From Clostridium thermarum (GTDB lineage Bacteria > Bacillota > Clostridia > Clostridiales > Clostridiaceae), in assembly GCF_006351925.1 (NCBI RefSeq), contig NZ_CP040924.1:242501-306500 (forward strand): a stretch of DNA of 64,000 nucleotides, in the 5' to 3' direction. How positions within the stretch are numbered: position 1 is the stretch's first letter; every line of letters begins with the position of its first letter. Below the pieces are notes generated by a model, which did not search any database, was not told the DNA's origin, and was given only the letters and a program-made list of their open reading frames with translations. The position numbers were made by a program, and so were the translations under genes. Positions 56,192 to 64,000 of this stretch are shown here, piece by piece.

Positions 56192-56899
56192 ATGAGTGTT
56201 CATATTGGTGCAAAGGAAGGACAGATAGCAGATAGAATATTATTACCGGGAGATCCTTTAAGAGCTAAGTTTATAGCAGAAACTTTCCTGGAAAATCCTG
56301 AATGCTATAATGAAGTAAGAGGCATGTATGGTTTTACCGGTACTTATAAGGGCAAGAGAGTATCAGTACAAGGAACCGGTATGGGAATGCCTTCGATATC
56401 AATTTATGCTACAGAACTTATACAGTCCTATGGCGTAAAGAAATTAATAAGAGTAGGTACCTGCGGGTCCTTCCTGGAAGATGTTAAGGTTAGAGACGTA
56501 ATCATTGCAATGTCAGCTTCCACAGATTCAAACATAAACAAGTTGAGATTCCACGGCATGGATTATGCTCCTACAGCCAGCTTCAAGCTGCTTAAGAAAG
56601 CCTATGACACAAGCGTAGAGAAAGGCTTAAACACAAAGGTAGGTAGCGTATTAAGCTCCGACACCTTCTACAATGATGAGGCAGACAGCTGGAAGCTTTG
56701 GGCTAAGTACGGAGTTATGGCTGTAGAAATGGAAACAGCAGCCCTATATACCATAGCAGCTAAGTTTGGAGTAGATGCTCTTGGAATATTAACCGTAAGC
56801 GATCATCTTGTAACAGGAGAACTTACAAGTGCAGAAGAAAGACAGAAGACCTTTACTAATATGATTGAAGTTGCCTTGGATACTATAATAGAAGATTAA
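56192..56899 (+). CDS. deoD: Purine-nucleoside phosphorylase (DeoD type)
   Basis: The 235-residue hexameric-type phosphorylase has [16 protein letters not shown] [44 protein letters not shown] and [12 protein letters not shown]. It cleaves purine nucleosides with phosphate to base and (deoxy)ribose 1-phosphate. It is 13 bases after deoB with GGAGG, the last gene of the operon. Confidence 0.95.
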   Translation: MSVHIGAKEGQIADRILLPGDPLRAKFIAETFLENPECYNEVRGMYGFTGTYKGKRVSVQGTGMGMPSISIYATELIQSYGVKKLIRVGTCGSFLEDVKVRDVIIAMSASTDSNINKLRFHGMDYAPTASFKLLKKAYDTSVEKGLNTKVGSVLSSDTFYNDEADSWKLWAKYGVMAVEMETAALYTIAAKFGVDALGILTVSDHLVTGELTSAEERQKTFTNMIEVALDTIIED

Positions 56900-56903
56900 T
56901 AAA

Positions 56904-56938
56904 AAAAGCTAGGATGCCTATCATCCTAGCTTTTTTAA
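56904..56938 (+). terminator. Terminator of the nucleoside operon
   Basis: AAAAGCTAGGATG/CATCCTAGCTTTT arms with a 5-base loop and T run. Confidence 0.92.
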
Positions 56939-56959
56939 CTTTAAAAGCAACTCTCCTCA

Positions 56960-57463
56960 TCATTTATGCCGTAGAGATTCCAATAAATCAATATATTTTT
57001 GCAATAGTTCGTTCTCTTTATTCAAGATACCGATTTGTTTTTTCATTACAGTTAAAATACCATCATAACCTGATAAGGCTTCTTCATAGTACTTACTTTT
57101 TATGAGTTTTTGAATGTTTGAGTTTCTTCTTGAAATTGCCTTCTCTACAAGTATAAGCTGCTCAGAAATGTTGCTTAGTTCCATCTCCATCTTTTCTACC
57201 CTTCTGCTGTCTTCTTCCGAAGGATGAATTTCACCACTGAATAAATTCATATAAAGGTCCGCTGCTTTCTTCCCCTTTTTATTTATTTCCTGCTGTATTT
57301 TCTTGATTTCCTTTTCTTTTTCACTGATGGCCCTTCGTTTTTCTTTTACCTGAGCATTAAATTCGCTCTCAGGACTCCTAAGAGCAGCCCTTGCATAGAC
57401 AGTTTGAGATGGAATCAGCAAGCAAAGCAACACAGCCGAAAGCATAGATATTATTTTTTTCAT
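56960..57463 (-). CDS. Secreted coiled-coil protein of unknown function
   Basis: The 167-residue product has a signal peptide (ISMLSAVLLCLLIPSQTVYA, cleavage near residue 25). The rest is almost all charged helix with heptad spacing (EKRRAISEKEKEIKKIQQEINKKG; SNISEQLILVEKAISRRNSN). No catalytic domain is seen. Such proteins are often cell-surface or spacer-type. AGGTGATTTTGT precedes ATG. It lies between the nucleoside operon and the second GGDEF-EAL gene, on the same strand as the latter. Confidence 0.7.
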   Translation of the reverse strand: MKKIISMLSAVLLCLLIPSQTVYARAALRSPESEFNAQVKEKRRAISEKEKEIKKIQQEINKKGKKAADLYMNLFSGEIHPSEEDSRRVEKMEMELSNISEQLILVEKAISRRNSNIQKLIKSKYYEEALSGYDGILTVMKKQIGILNKENELLQKYIDLLESLRHK

Positions 57464-57535
57464 ACAAAATCACCTCAACTCTAGGATTCCTTAGAAAAAG
57501 GTAATTATGCAAAAAATGAATAATATATAATAAAT

Positions 57536-57561
57536 ATGCTGCCGTTTAGGCAGCATTTTTT
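57536..57561. terminator. Hairpin with T run upstream of the coiled-coil gene
   Basis: ATGCTGCC/GGCAGCAT with a 5-base loop; T run on the plus strand, weaker on the minus strand. Confidence 0.6.
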
Positions 57562-57667
57562 AAAATAAAATTCCGCTAGCGCTTCCAACTTCTCTGTAAC
57601 AATTGGAAATTCTGACGGAATGATATCGTGGAAAAATTCCGGCACAGTAGTGTGAGAAACAACAGGT

Positions 57668-57698
57668 GAAAAAAGGAAGCTCCAAAAAGGAACTTCCT
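57668..57698 (-). terminator. Terminator of the second GGDEF-EAL gene
   Basis: On the minus strand AGGAAGTTCC/GGAGCTTCCT with a 5-T loop is followed by a run of T, 13 bases after the stop. Confidence 0.8.
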
Positions 57699-57710
57699 AT
57701 AGTTATGATT

Positions 57711-59633
57711 TTATAAAATTCTATGTATTTCTGAGGGTGGAAGTGGCTTTGAGAACAGATAACCTTGAATAATATCACAATTATTAGATTCAAGGTACTC
57801 CAATTGATCATTAGTTTCAACACCTTCTGCCACAATGGTAAGACCTATCTTATGGCCCAGATCTATTATAGAGTCTGTCAGGGAGGTATTGCAGCCTGCT
57901 GAAGATATATCATCTATAAACAGCTTGTCAATTTTTAATGTAGTAATTGGTATTTTTCTCAAGTAAGCAAGGGAAGAGTAGCCTGTACCAAAATCATCCA
58001 GGGCTATGCTTATACCTTTTTCTCTCAATAGCTTAAGTTTTCCCACTATTAGGTCAGGAGATTCCATGATAATGGATTCCGTTATTTCAAGTTCCAATAA
58101 TGAGGGTGAGAGCCCTGTATCTGCAAGTATCCGCTCCACCATGTCTGTAAAGTTATCCTGCAGCAGCTGCATTACTGATATATTTACAGATACTTTGTAA
58201 TCCGTACCCTTAGCAGCGTTAAGAGCTTTTAAAAACTGGCAGGAGTTTTTTAATATCCATTCGCCCAGAGGAACGATAAAGCCTGTTTCTTCTGCCACAT
58301 GTATAAATTTTAAGGGGGATACCAGGCCCAGTTCCGGACTTTGCCATCGAACCAAGGCTTCAAAGGCTTCCACCTTTTTGGTCTGTACATTTACCTGTGG
58401 CTGATAATGAAGAATAAATTCATTATTTTCCAGAGCCTTCCTTAAATGTTTTTCTATTTTAACTCTAGCCTGAATTTCATCATTTAATATGCTGTTATAA
58501 AAGCGAAAACCGTTCTTTCCTCTTTCCTTAACCTTATACATAGCCATATCCGCATACTTTAGCAAGGTGTCAACGTCTGTGCCGTCATAAGGAAACAAGG
58601 AAATACCAATGCTTACAGAGGTGCTGATGCTATTTCCATCGATATTAAAGGGTTCGCTGAAGCTGTCAATTATTTTGTTGGCATAGGCTTCTATAGCACT
58701 TTTGTTTTCCGCGTTCTTGATATATATAATAAACTCATCCCCGCCAAGTCGAAACAGTTCACAATTGTCACCGGTAAAAGTCAAAAGCCTCATTGCCACC
58801 ATCAGGAGAAACTTGTCCCCAAAGGAATGACCAAGAGTATCGTTGACGAATTTAAAATTGTCCGTATCGATAAAAAGCATTGCATCCATTGTATTTGAGT
58901 TCTTATGCTGGCTTAAATAAAGGCCTATGGTATCGTATAAATACAACCTGTTATTTAATCCGGTCAGTGCATCATGGTAGGCTACATATTGCAGTTCAGC
59001 TTCATAATCCTTTAACTCTGTTATATCCATATGAGAACCCATTACTCTATAGACCTTGCCCTCAGAGTCGTATTGAGCCTTACCTCTGGAGCGGATCCAT
59101 ATATAATCCCCATGGACATTTTTTATTCTGAACTCGCAGTTGAAATAAGGAACCTTATTTTTCAAATGCTGTTTTAAGGCCTTGAAAATCTGATGTATAT
59201 CATCAGGCTGAACAAATTTTCTCCAGAACCAAATACTTTGCTCACATTCCTCAGGATTATAGCCTAATAGTTCGTACCATTTTTCTGATAAATATATATT
59301 TCCTGTATTAAAATCAATGTCCCATATAGCATCATTGGTTGATTCCAATACAAGCCTATAGCGCTCTTCTGTATTGGTAAGGGTTTCTTGAGTGCAAGCG
59401 AGTTCCTCGTATTGAGCCCGTACTTCCTCGTCCGTGGAAGCCAATTCTTCATAAAGCTCAGTAAGTTCTTTGTGATTTTCCTCTAATTCCTTTTTCATCC
59501 TTTTTATTTTCCATATATAGAATAATAAAACAGCAATAAAGGACATGAGCAGGATCAAAGTGCCTAAGGAACTATATACAAGAGTTTTATAATTTTCGAA
59601 AAAGAAAAATGACTCATTAACACTATTACCCAT
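57711..59633 (-). CDS. PAS-GGDEF-EAL protein, paralogue without sensor domain
   Basis: The 640-residue protein has one membrane helix (about 16-44), a coiled coil, PAS (88-205, DAIWDIDFNTGNIYLSEKWYELLGY), GGDEF (215-375, intact RLGGDEF) and EAL (390-635, FEALVRW, LEITES, ALDDFGTGYSS, AEGVET). It aligns end to end with residues 345-980 of the protein at 48495, lacking only the signal peptide and ABC_sub_bind domain. It should be active in cyclic di-GMP turnover. GAGGTG lies before ATG. Confidence 0.92.
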   Translation of the reverse strand: MGNSVNESFFFFENYKTLVYSSLGTLILLMSFIAVLLFYIWKIKRMKKELEENHKELTELYEELASTDEEVRAQYEELACTQETLTNTEERYRLVLESTNDAIWDIDFNTGNIYLSEKWYELLGYNPEECEQSIWFWRKFVQPDDIHQIFKALKQHLKNKVPYFNCEFRIKNVHGDYIWIRSRGKAQYDSEGKVYRVMGSHMDITELKDYEAELQYVAYHDALTGLNNRLYLYDTIGLYLSQHKNSNTMDAMLFIDTDNFKFVNDTLGHSFGDKFLLMVAMRLLTFTGDNCELFRLGGDEFIIYIKNAENKSAIEAYANKIIDSFSEPFNIDGNSISTSVSIGISLFPYDGTDVDTLLKYADMAMYKVKERGKNGFRFYNSILNDEIQARVKIEKHLRKALENNEFILHYQPQVNVQTKKVEAFEALVRWQSPELGLVSPLKFIHVAEETGFIVPLGEWILKNSCQFLKALNAAKGTDYKVSVNISVMQLLQDNFTDMVERILADTGLSPSLLELEITESIIMESPDLIVGKLKLLREKGISIALDDFGTGYSSLAYLRKIPITTLKIDKLFIDDISSAGCNTSLTDSIIDLGHKIGLTIVAEGVETNDQLEYLESNNCDIIQGYLFSKPLPPSEIHRIL

Positions 59634-59861
59634 AATCGCACCTCATATATGCATACCGTAGTAAAGAATTTATCAAAGTACTGCACTGCATCATAATTGA
59701 ATTATATCACAAAAGGGGGAATTTTTATACAAAAGTCATAATATAATTATATATTTGCCTGAAATATATCGGTTATTTTTCAAATCTTATAACAAATTAG
59801 ACAATGATATTACTATATGGTAAATTTAATAATAGGTAAAAAGTCAGGAAGGGGAATAGTT

Positions 59862-60950
59862 ATGAAAATTGATAAAAAGGAAAGAAATAAGCTTGTTATT
59901 GTTGGACTTGTACCTATTATTATGCTGTTGAACTCTGTTAGTAAATCTGTACCGCAGCTTGTGGAAAAACTGTACTCTACCGGTATAAATAAGCCCATAC
60001 GGCAGCTTCTAAGCTTTATTTCATCCATAGTACCCTTTTCTGCGGCGGAATTTCTTGTTTTTACCCTAATAGCTATTCTTATAGTGATGGTAGTTATTTT
60101 AATAATAAAGATTATAAAGGGTGGCTTTTTAAAGCAGCTCCTGAATATAGCTGCTTATTTATCCGGCCTATATGTATTGTTCATGCTGTTCTGGGGATTT
60201 AACTATAATAGGCTTTCTTTTGATAAAATAGCTGGCCTAACCATTGAAAAGTCCTCAAAGCAGGAACTTTATGAGTTGTGTGAGCTTTTGATAGAAAGGG
60301 CCAATAACTTAAGAGCACAGGTAGCAGAAGATTCCAAGGGGGTAATGCACATAGAAGGCGGCTATAAGGATGTGTTTAAGCGTGCCTACCTGGGGTATTC
60401 TGAGGCAGCTAAACTTTACCCTGAGCTTGGGGGCAGCTACGGAAGACCCAAAGGGGTGCTTTTGTCCGTACCTATGAGTTATACTGGTATAACAGGCATA
60501 TACATGCCATATACTGGAGAGCCCAATGTAAACAACAATATCAGAGACTTCATGCTGCCCTGTACCACTACTCATGAAATGGCGCATCAGCGGGGCTTTG
60601 CCAGAGAAGACGAGGCCAATTATATAGCGTATGTCACTTGCACTTCCCATCCCGATGCTGATTTTAAATATTCCGGAGTTATGCTTGCTCTTATTAATTC
60701 TATGAATGCCTTGGCAGATGTTGATTATGAAGGTTTCAGGCAGTTATATTTCACCTATTCCGAAGGTATTAAAAGGGACTTACAAGACAATAGAGAGTTT
60801 TGGAAAAAGTACGAAGGAAAGATAGAGAAGATTTCTGATACCGTCAATGATACCTACTTAAAGTCCAACGGCCAAGCCGATGGGGTTAAGAGCTATGGAA
60901 GAATGGTGGATTTATTGTTGGCGGAGTACAAGAGTGGTAGAATGGAGTAA
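59862..60950 (+). CDS. DUF3810 membrane protein with HExxH motif
   Basis: The 362-residue protein has an N-terminal membrane segment, two or three more (LVFTLIAILIVMVVILIIKII; LNIAAYLSGLYVLFMLFW) and a large extracellular or cytoplasmic domain. That domain contains TTTHEMAHQRGFAREDEANY, a zincin-type HExxH with a following Glu. GYKDVFKRAY and GRPKGVLLSVPMSYTGITGIYMPYTGE also match DUF3810. A metalloprotease role is suggested but not proven. AAGGGGAA precedes ATG. IS66 has inserted 22 bases after its stop. Confidence 0.85.
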   Translation: MKIDKKERNKLVIVGLVPIIMLLNSVSKSVPQLVEKLYSTGINKPIRQLLSFISSIVPFSAAEFLVFTLIAILIVMVVILIIKIIKGGFLKQLLNIAAYLSGLYVLFMLFWGFNYNRLSFDKIAGLTIEKSSKQELYELCELLIERANNLRAQVAEDSKGVMHIEGGYKDVFKRAYLGYSEAAKLYPELGGSYGRPKGVLLSVPMSYTGITGIYMPYTGEPNVNNNIRDFMLPCTTTHEMAHQRGFAREDEANYIAYVTCTSHPDADFKYSGVMLALINSMNALADVDYEGFRQLYFTYSEGIKRDLQDNREFWKKYEGKIEKISDTVNDTYLKSNGQADGVKSYGRMVDLLLAEYKSGRME

Positions 60951-60962
60951 GTGCATGAAATA

Positions 60963-60972
60963 ACACAACGAA
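60963..60972. repeat. Direct repeat (left flank of IS66)
   Basis: ACACAACGAA is identical to 63536-63545, directly adjoining both inverted repeats. Confidence 0.8.
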
Positions 60973-61017
60973 GTAAGCGTAAAATAGTCCCCACCTATTA
61001 TTCAGATGGGGACTCTG

Positions 61018-62652
61018 CTATACTTGTTTTGATTTACAGTATTTAGGTAAGGTAGATGACCAAGGCAATAAAGAATCTAAAACTTCAGAATCATTTATAT
61101 CAACATTTGGAAACTGCTCAAATAAGTACTTTAAGTATTCAAAAGGATTAAGATCATTTTCCTTTGCAGTTTCAATAATACTATAAGTAACTGCACTTGC
61201 CTTTGCTCCCTGCGGAGTATTGGCGAACAGCCAATTTTTTCTCCCAATGACAAATGGCTTTATTGCCCTTTCGGCGCGGTTATTGCTAAGTTCCAGCCTG
61301 CCATCTTTGAGTATACTCATCAGTTTATCCTTCTGATTGAATGAGTAATTGACAGCTTTCCCGTAACTTGATTTGGGTAGTGCAAGAGCGTGTTCCTTTT
61401 CAATCCATGAGAAATAAGCCTCTAGCATTGGTTTAAGTTTGCTAAGGCGTTCATCATACCGGTCTTCAGATGACAAACTTGATAGTTCTTCCTCAAGCTT
61501 AAACATTTCATCAATATATTTGACTCCTTGATAAGCAGAGGTATACATGTAGCTTTCTTTATCAGTCACTGCCTTTAAGGTATCAGTGAAATACCTCCTT
61601 GCATGTGCGAAGCACGCTACGAGAGTAACTTCCATGGCACCGCCGGCTTTGGAATCTTTCAAAAGTTTGTCATAACCGTCATAGGCATCAACATGAAGAT
61701 AACCCTTAAATCCATTTAAGAAGGTTTTGGCATTATCTCCTGCCCTTGATGGCTGATAATCGTATAGAACAATAGGCTCATGCCCATTGCCTGTACGGTA
61801 CATCCACATATAAGACCTTGTTGTGGCCTCACGGCCCGGCTCATTGAGAACTTCTAGTTCTGTTTCGTCCGCATGAGCTACATCATAGTCCGTAAGGTAT
61901 TTACGTAGACGCAGGTACAAAGGATTCAGCCAATCTTGTGCAGCCCGAATAATCCAGTTAGCCATGTTTTGACGGTTAACTGGTAAACCACGCCGCTTGT
62001 ATTCTTGTTCCTGCCTATAAAGAGGAGTAGCATCTACATATTTCCTAGTCATGATATATGCTATTATAGAAGGGGATGCTATACTTCCCTTAATGACAGG
62101 CTTAGGGGTTGGCGCCGAAATCATTGGGACAGTTATATCTTCCTTTTCACATTTCCGACAGGAATAAATCATGCTGTGGATTTCTTTTACGATAATTTGT
62201 GCCGGGATGACCTCCAGCTCTCTGCGGATTTCGGAACGCACCTCATGGAGTTGACCGCCACATTGAGAACAAACCTGTTCTTCAGCTGAGAGCTTATATT
62301 CAACTATTTGCTTAGGAAGATCTGAAAGATCTTTTTCACGTTTTCCTTTAAGCTTTTTAGCCTTGGATGAAGATTGTTGTTGCTTTGCACAATCATCTAA
62401 ATTAGGCTCAGCAGTAAAAGGCTGTCGCTCACTTTCAGCCTCGTTAAATATTGGCATGTTAATCTGACCATCTATATTCTTTTCACTGGATTTACCAAAT
62501 AGTCTCTGCTTGTTGAGCTTGTATTGCTCTTCATACCATTTTAGTCTAAGCTCAGCCTGCTCCTTTTCAATGCTGAGTTTTATGAAGGCATCCTCTAGCT
62601 CTTTACGACTGTAATTCTCTAAGTTAAATGATTTTACTTCTGTTTTACTCAT
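61018..62652 (-). CDS. tnpC: IS66 transposase TnpC
   Basis: The product of about 544 residues has an N-terminal leucine-zipper-like helix (LSIEKEQAELRLKWYEEQYKLNKQR), a zinc finger (CSQCGGQLHE and CRKCEK) and the DDE core. DDE residues lie in VAHADETELEVL, HVDAYDGYDKLL and LELSNNRAERAIKPFVIGRKNW. The frame is intact. ATG 62652 is chosen; GTG 62667 is an alternative and neither has a strong site. Confidence 0.93.
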   Translation of the reverse strand: MSKTEVKSFNLENYSRKELEDAFIKLSIEKEQAELRLKWYEEQYKLNKQRLFGKSSEKNIDGQINMPIFNEAESERQPFTAEPNLDDCAKQQQSSSKAKKLKGKREKDLSDLPKQIVEYKLSAEEQVCSQCGGQLHEVRSEIRRELEVIPAQIIVKEIHSMIYSCRKCEKEDITVPMISAPTPKPVIKGSIASPSIIAYIMTRKYVDATPLYRQEQEYKRRGLPVNRQNMANWIIRAAQDWLNPLYLRLRKYLTDYDVAHADETELEVLNEPGREATTRSYMWMYRTGNGHEPIVLYDYQPSRAGDNAKTFLNGFKGYLHVDAYDGYDKLLKDSKAGGAMEVTLVACFAHARRYFTDTLKAVTDKESYMYTSAYQGVKYIDEMFKLEEELSSLSSEDRYDERLSKLKPMLEAYFSWIEKEHALALPKSSYGKAVNYSFNQKDKLMSILKDGRLELSNNRAERAIKPFVIGRKNWLFANTPQGAKASAVTYSIIETAKENDLNPFEYLKYLFEQFPNVDINDSEVLDSLLPWSSTLPKYCKSKQV

Positions 62653-62792
62653 ACTTATATTATACACTTTTCATACAAAATTATCAAGAAAAAAAGTCGT
62701 AAAAAGCTAGTGTTTTCAACGGTTTTAGAAGTTTTAAAGAGTTGGAAATTATCCACTTTTTGATTGAATTTTTTAGGGTTATCCACAAAAAA

Positions 62793-63149
62793 TCAAATGA
62801 TTTTTCTCTGCATAATATCACGATGTACTCCCTTTTGGTTAATATCCAGTCCATCTAAAAGCCAGCGGAGCTCCCGCTCCGTTACATGTATAACTTTGTC
62901 TTTAGAATTATTAGGCCACTTAAAGCGACCTTTTTCCAAACGGCGATAGTAAAGCCAGAATCCATTCCGCTCCCAATAGAGCAACTTGAGTTTGTCGCGT
63001 TTAGCGTTGCAGAATACAAAAAGTGCATCAGAGAATGGATCTAACTTAAAATTCATCTGAACGATGATGGCGAGACCGTCAATAGATTTTCTCATATCAG
63101 TACTTCCAGCAGCCAAAAATACATTAGAAGTCTGCTTTAGGTTTAACAT
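62793..63149 (-). CDS. tnpB: IS66 accessory protein TnpB
   Basis: The 118-residue IS66 Orf2-like protein reads VFLAAGSTDMRKSIDGLAIIVQ, DALFVFCNAKRDKLKLLYWERNGFWLYYRRLEKGRF. It is needed for IS66 transposition; its biochemical role is unclear. Its start overlaps the end of tnpA by 7 bases, as expected for coupling. Confidence 0.93.
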   Translation of the reverse strand: MLNLKQTSNVFLAAGSTDMRKSIDGLAIIVQMNFKLDPFSDALFVFCNAKRDKLKLLYWERNGFWLYYRRLEKGRFKWPNNSKDKVIHVTERELRWLLDGLDINQKGVHRDIMQRKII

Positions 63150-63451
63150 AAAGTTAATAGGGATTGGACAACATCTGCAAAGAGTTCTTTATCGAAGTCT
63201 TGCGAAACTGAAATTTCAGCCTTACCGACTTTTACAGTAATAGATGTTGTTGTTATAGATAAATTTGTTTTTACTGAAACCCACTGCTGTCTTGGTTCTT
63301 CTTTAAACTCTGCTTTGTTGAATTTGTTAATCCAATAGCGTAATTTGTGTATACTCAATTGTTTTTGCTGACACCATACCGGCCCGGTAAGGCCGCTAGA
63401 TCTATAATCAGCAATGAGCTGCTGCCAATCTTCCATATTTAATTTTGTCAA
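63143..63451 (-). CDS. tnpA: IS66 accessory protein TnpA
   Basis: The product of about 102 residues reads MEDWQQLIADYRSSGLTGPVW and TVKVGKAEISVSQDF, with a helix-turn-helix-like N-terminus. It may bind the element's ends. TTG 63451 follows GGAGGTG at about 9 bases. The orphan copy at 1297 is a diverged relative. Confidence 0.9.
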   Translation of the reverse strand: MTKLNMEDWQQLIADYRSSGLTGPVWCQQKQLSIHKLRYWINKFNKAEFKEEPRQQWVSVKTNLSITTTSITVKVGKAEISVSQDFDKELFADVVQSLLTLC

Positions 63452-63535
63452 TAAAAACACCTCCGGAATTTTATTCTAGAGGTATTATCTCACAAGATTT
63501 ATATTCATAAAATGTGTGGACAGTTTGACGCTTAC

Positions 63536-63545
63536 ACACAACGAA
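63536..63545. repeat. Direct repeat (right flank of IS66)
   Basis: ACACAACGAA, identical to the left flank. Confidence 0.8.
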
Positions 63546-63590
63546 AGCTAGGAGTATCTACTTTATTAAAAAGTGATTTTCCTAGCTTTC
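63543..63590. terminator. Hairpin, probable former terminator of the DUF3810 gene
   Basis: GAAAGCTAGGA/TCCTAGCTTTC arms; TCTCTT follows on the plus strand. Without the IS66 element it would lie about 25 bases after the DUF3810 stop codon. Confidence 0.6.
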
Positions 63591-64000
63591 TCTTATATGC
63601 GTCGGTGCATTATCTTGCAAGTTTTGGCAACACTCCTTTCAATTTTTGCGCAACTTAACCCTTGTATGTGAACCCATTATAATTGCGTAAGTTAGATGAA
63701 TTTCCTCCTTTCATGTATTGAAAACACTTGATAAACCAAGGCTTGCGCCTAATATTTGGCAAATTATAAATGTTTTGGCGGAATCACCTCTTTCTTATAT
63801 TTTCAATTTTTCTTTATAAGTATTTGATGTATTTGGTGATTTAATAATACAATATTCAGAAAATTAAGTCAAGCCTATTTTAAAATTTTCTGACTTTATT
63901 ATCACTTTTTCTTGTGTAAATCTAATAGGAATGGGATAATATCTAGTAGATAGTATAAGGGAAGTGCTAAGCACTTTTATTAATCCATTGTCAACTGTCA
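63591..64000. other. Gene-free right end of the window
   Basis: I see no supported gene. On the minus strand there are ribosome-binding-like sites (AGAGGTGA, AAAGGAGG, AAAGGAG) but only very short frames. A good minus-strand promoter lies at 63844-63872. Confidence 0.5.
63844..63872 (-). promoter_or_regulatory. Minus-strand promoter
   Basis: TTGACT and TATTAT are separated by 17 bases on the minus strand. Transcription would run left through a roughly 300-base leader into the IS66 element. Confidence 0.6.

Larger units (their letters stand above)
60973..63535 (-). mobile_element. IS66-family insertion sequence, complete
   Basis: The 2563-base element has ends GTAAGCGTAAAATAGTCCCC and, on the other strand, GTAAGCGTCAAACTGTCCAC, which share GTAAGCG and GTCC. 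It carries tnpA, tnpB and tnpC in the usual order on the minus strand, all with intact frames. A 10-bp direct repeat flanks it (8 bp is usual for this family). Confidence 0.92.

Noticed and set aside
60961..60972. Shared AAATAACACAA at the IS30 and IS66 insertion sites, suggesting a common target
   Set aside because: The two elements are unrelated, and an 11-base AT-rich match can arise by chance; the actual duplications differ (AAAATAACACAAG and ACACAACGAA).
63660..63790. Short minus-strand frame (MKGGNSSNLRNYNGFTYKG) as a signalling peptide
   Set aside because: It has no clear binding site of its own; the GGAGG present is inside the frame. Length and context do not support a peptide gene.

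Overview
This window looks like a chromosomal segment of a low-GC, Gram-positive, Clostridium-like Firmicute. The signs are AT-rich intergenic DNA, strong GGAGG-type ribosome binding sites, U-tailed intrinsic terminators, two T-box leaders, a HutP-family RNA-binding protein, lipoprotein signal peptides and the general gene content. It starts inside a 23S rRNA gene, followed by 5S rRNA and tRNA-Asn. Layout: 1-1269 is the end of an rRNA operon. 1297-4780 is a decayed accessory stretch with an IS66 tnpA remnant, a truncated secreted peptide, a broken C39-like peptidase, a lipoprotein, a scrap of reverse transcriptase and a dead IS4-type transposase. 4782-18124 is mostly housekeeping and small-function genes: an EF-G paralogue, a ROK glucokinase with a 5' frameshift, a CinA C-terminal domain protein, a CPBP protease, VOC, isochorismatase-like and GNAT proteins, a SulP transporter and an ABC-F protein. 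18243-21650 holds a HutP-family gene followed by a promoter, a leader rich in TAG triplets, an intrinsic terminator and a TrpX-type ABC transporter operon. I consider this the most interesting candidate regulatory system. 22008-24919 is a Gfo/Idh oxidoreductase plus sugar isomerase pair with a convergent AraC regulator. 25138-27720 is a deoxynucleoside kinase next to an intact IS30-family element. 28343-34813 carries an MFS transporter, a PRiA4b-like protein and an OhrR / glutathione peroxidase / MsrA / Rieske oxidoreductase stress block. 34864-40152 has a frameshifted GH13 enzyme, a T-box controlled Lrp-aminotransferase operon and an ABC exporter. 40196-41600 is a gene-poor, decayed stretch. 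41609-48434 has a DUF368 protein, a Uma2-like protein and a T-box controlled branched-chain amino acid ABC transporter (livJHMGF order). 48495-59633 has two paralogous PAS-GGDEF-EAL proteins flanking a LacI-deoC-pdp-deoB-deoD nucleoside catabolism operon that carries a cre-like site at its promoter. 59862-63535 is a DUF3810 membrane protein followed by a complete IS66 element. The last 460 bases carry no supported gene. How the genes work together: several units pair a transporter or enzyme operon with RNA-level control (two T-boxes and the putative HutP leader). The nucleoside operon turns deoxynucleosides and nucleosides into free bases and pentose phosphates that end in glycolysis, under a LacI regulator and probable CcpA control. 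The OhrR, peroxidase and MsrA genes form a divergent peroxide-defence block. A family of small palindromic repeats with a GAAATTCAGC/GCTGAATTTC core recurs between unrelated genes. Three genes are broken by frameshifts at short runs, which could be real decay or assembly error. All assignments come from reading the sequence; no database search was run.
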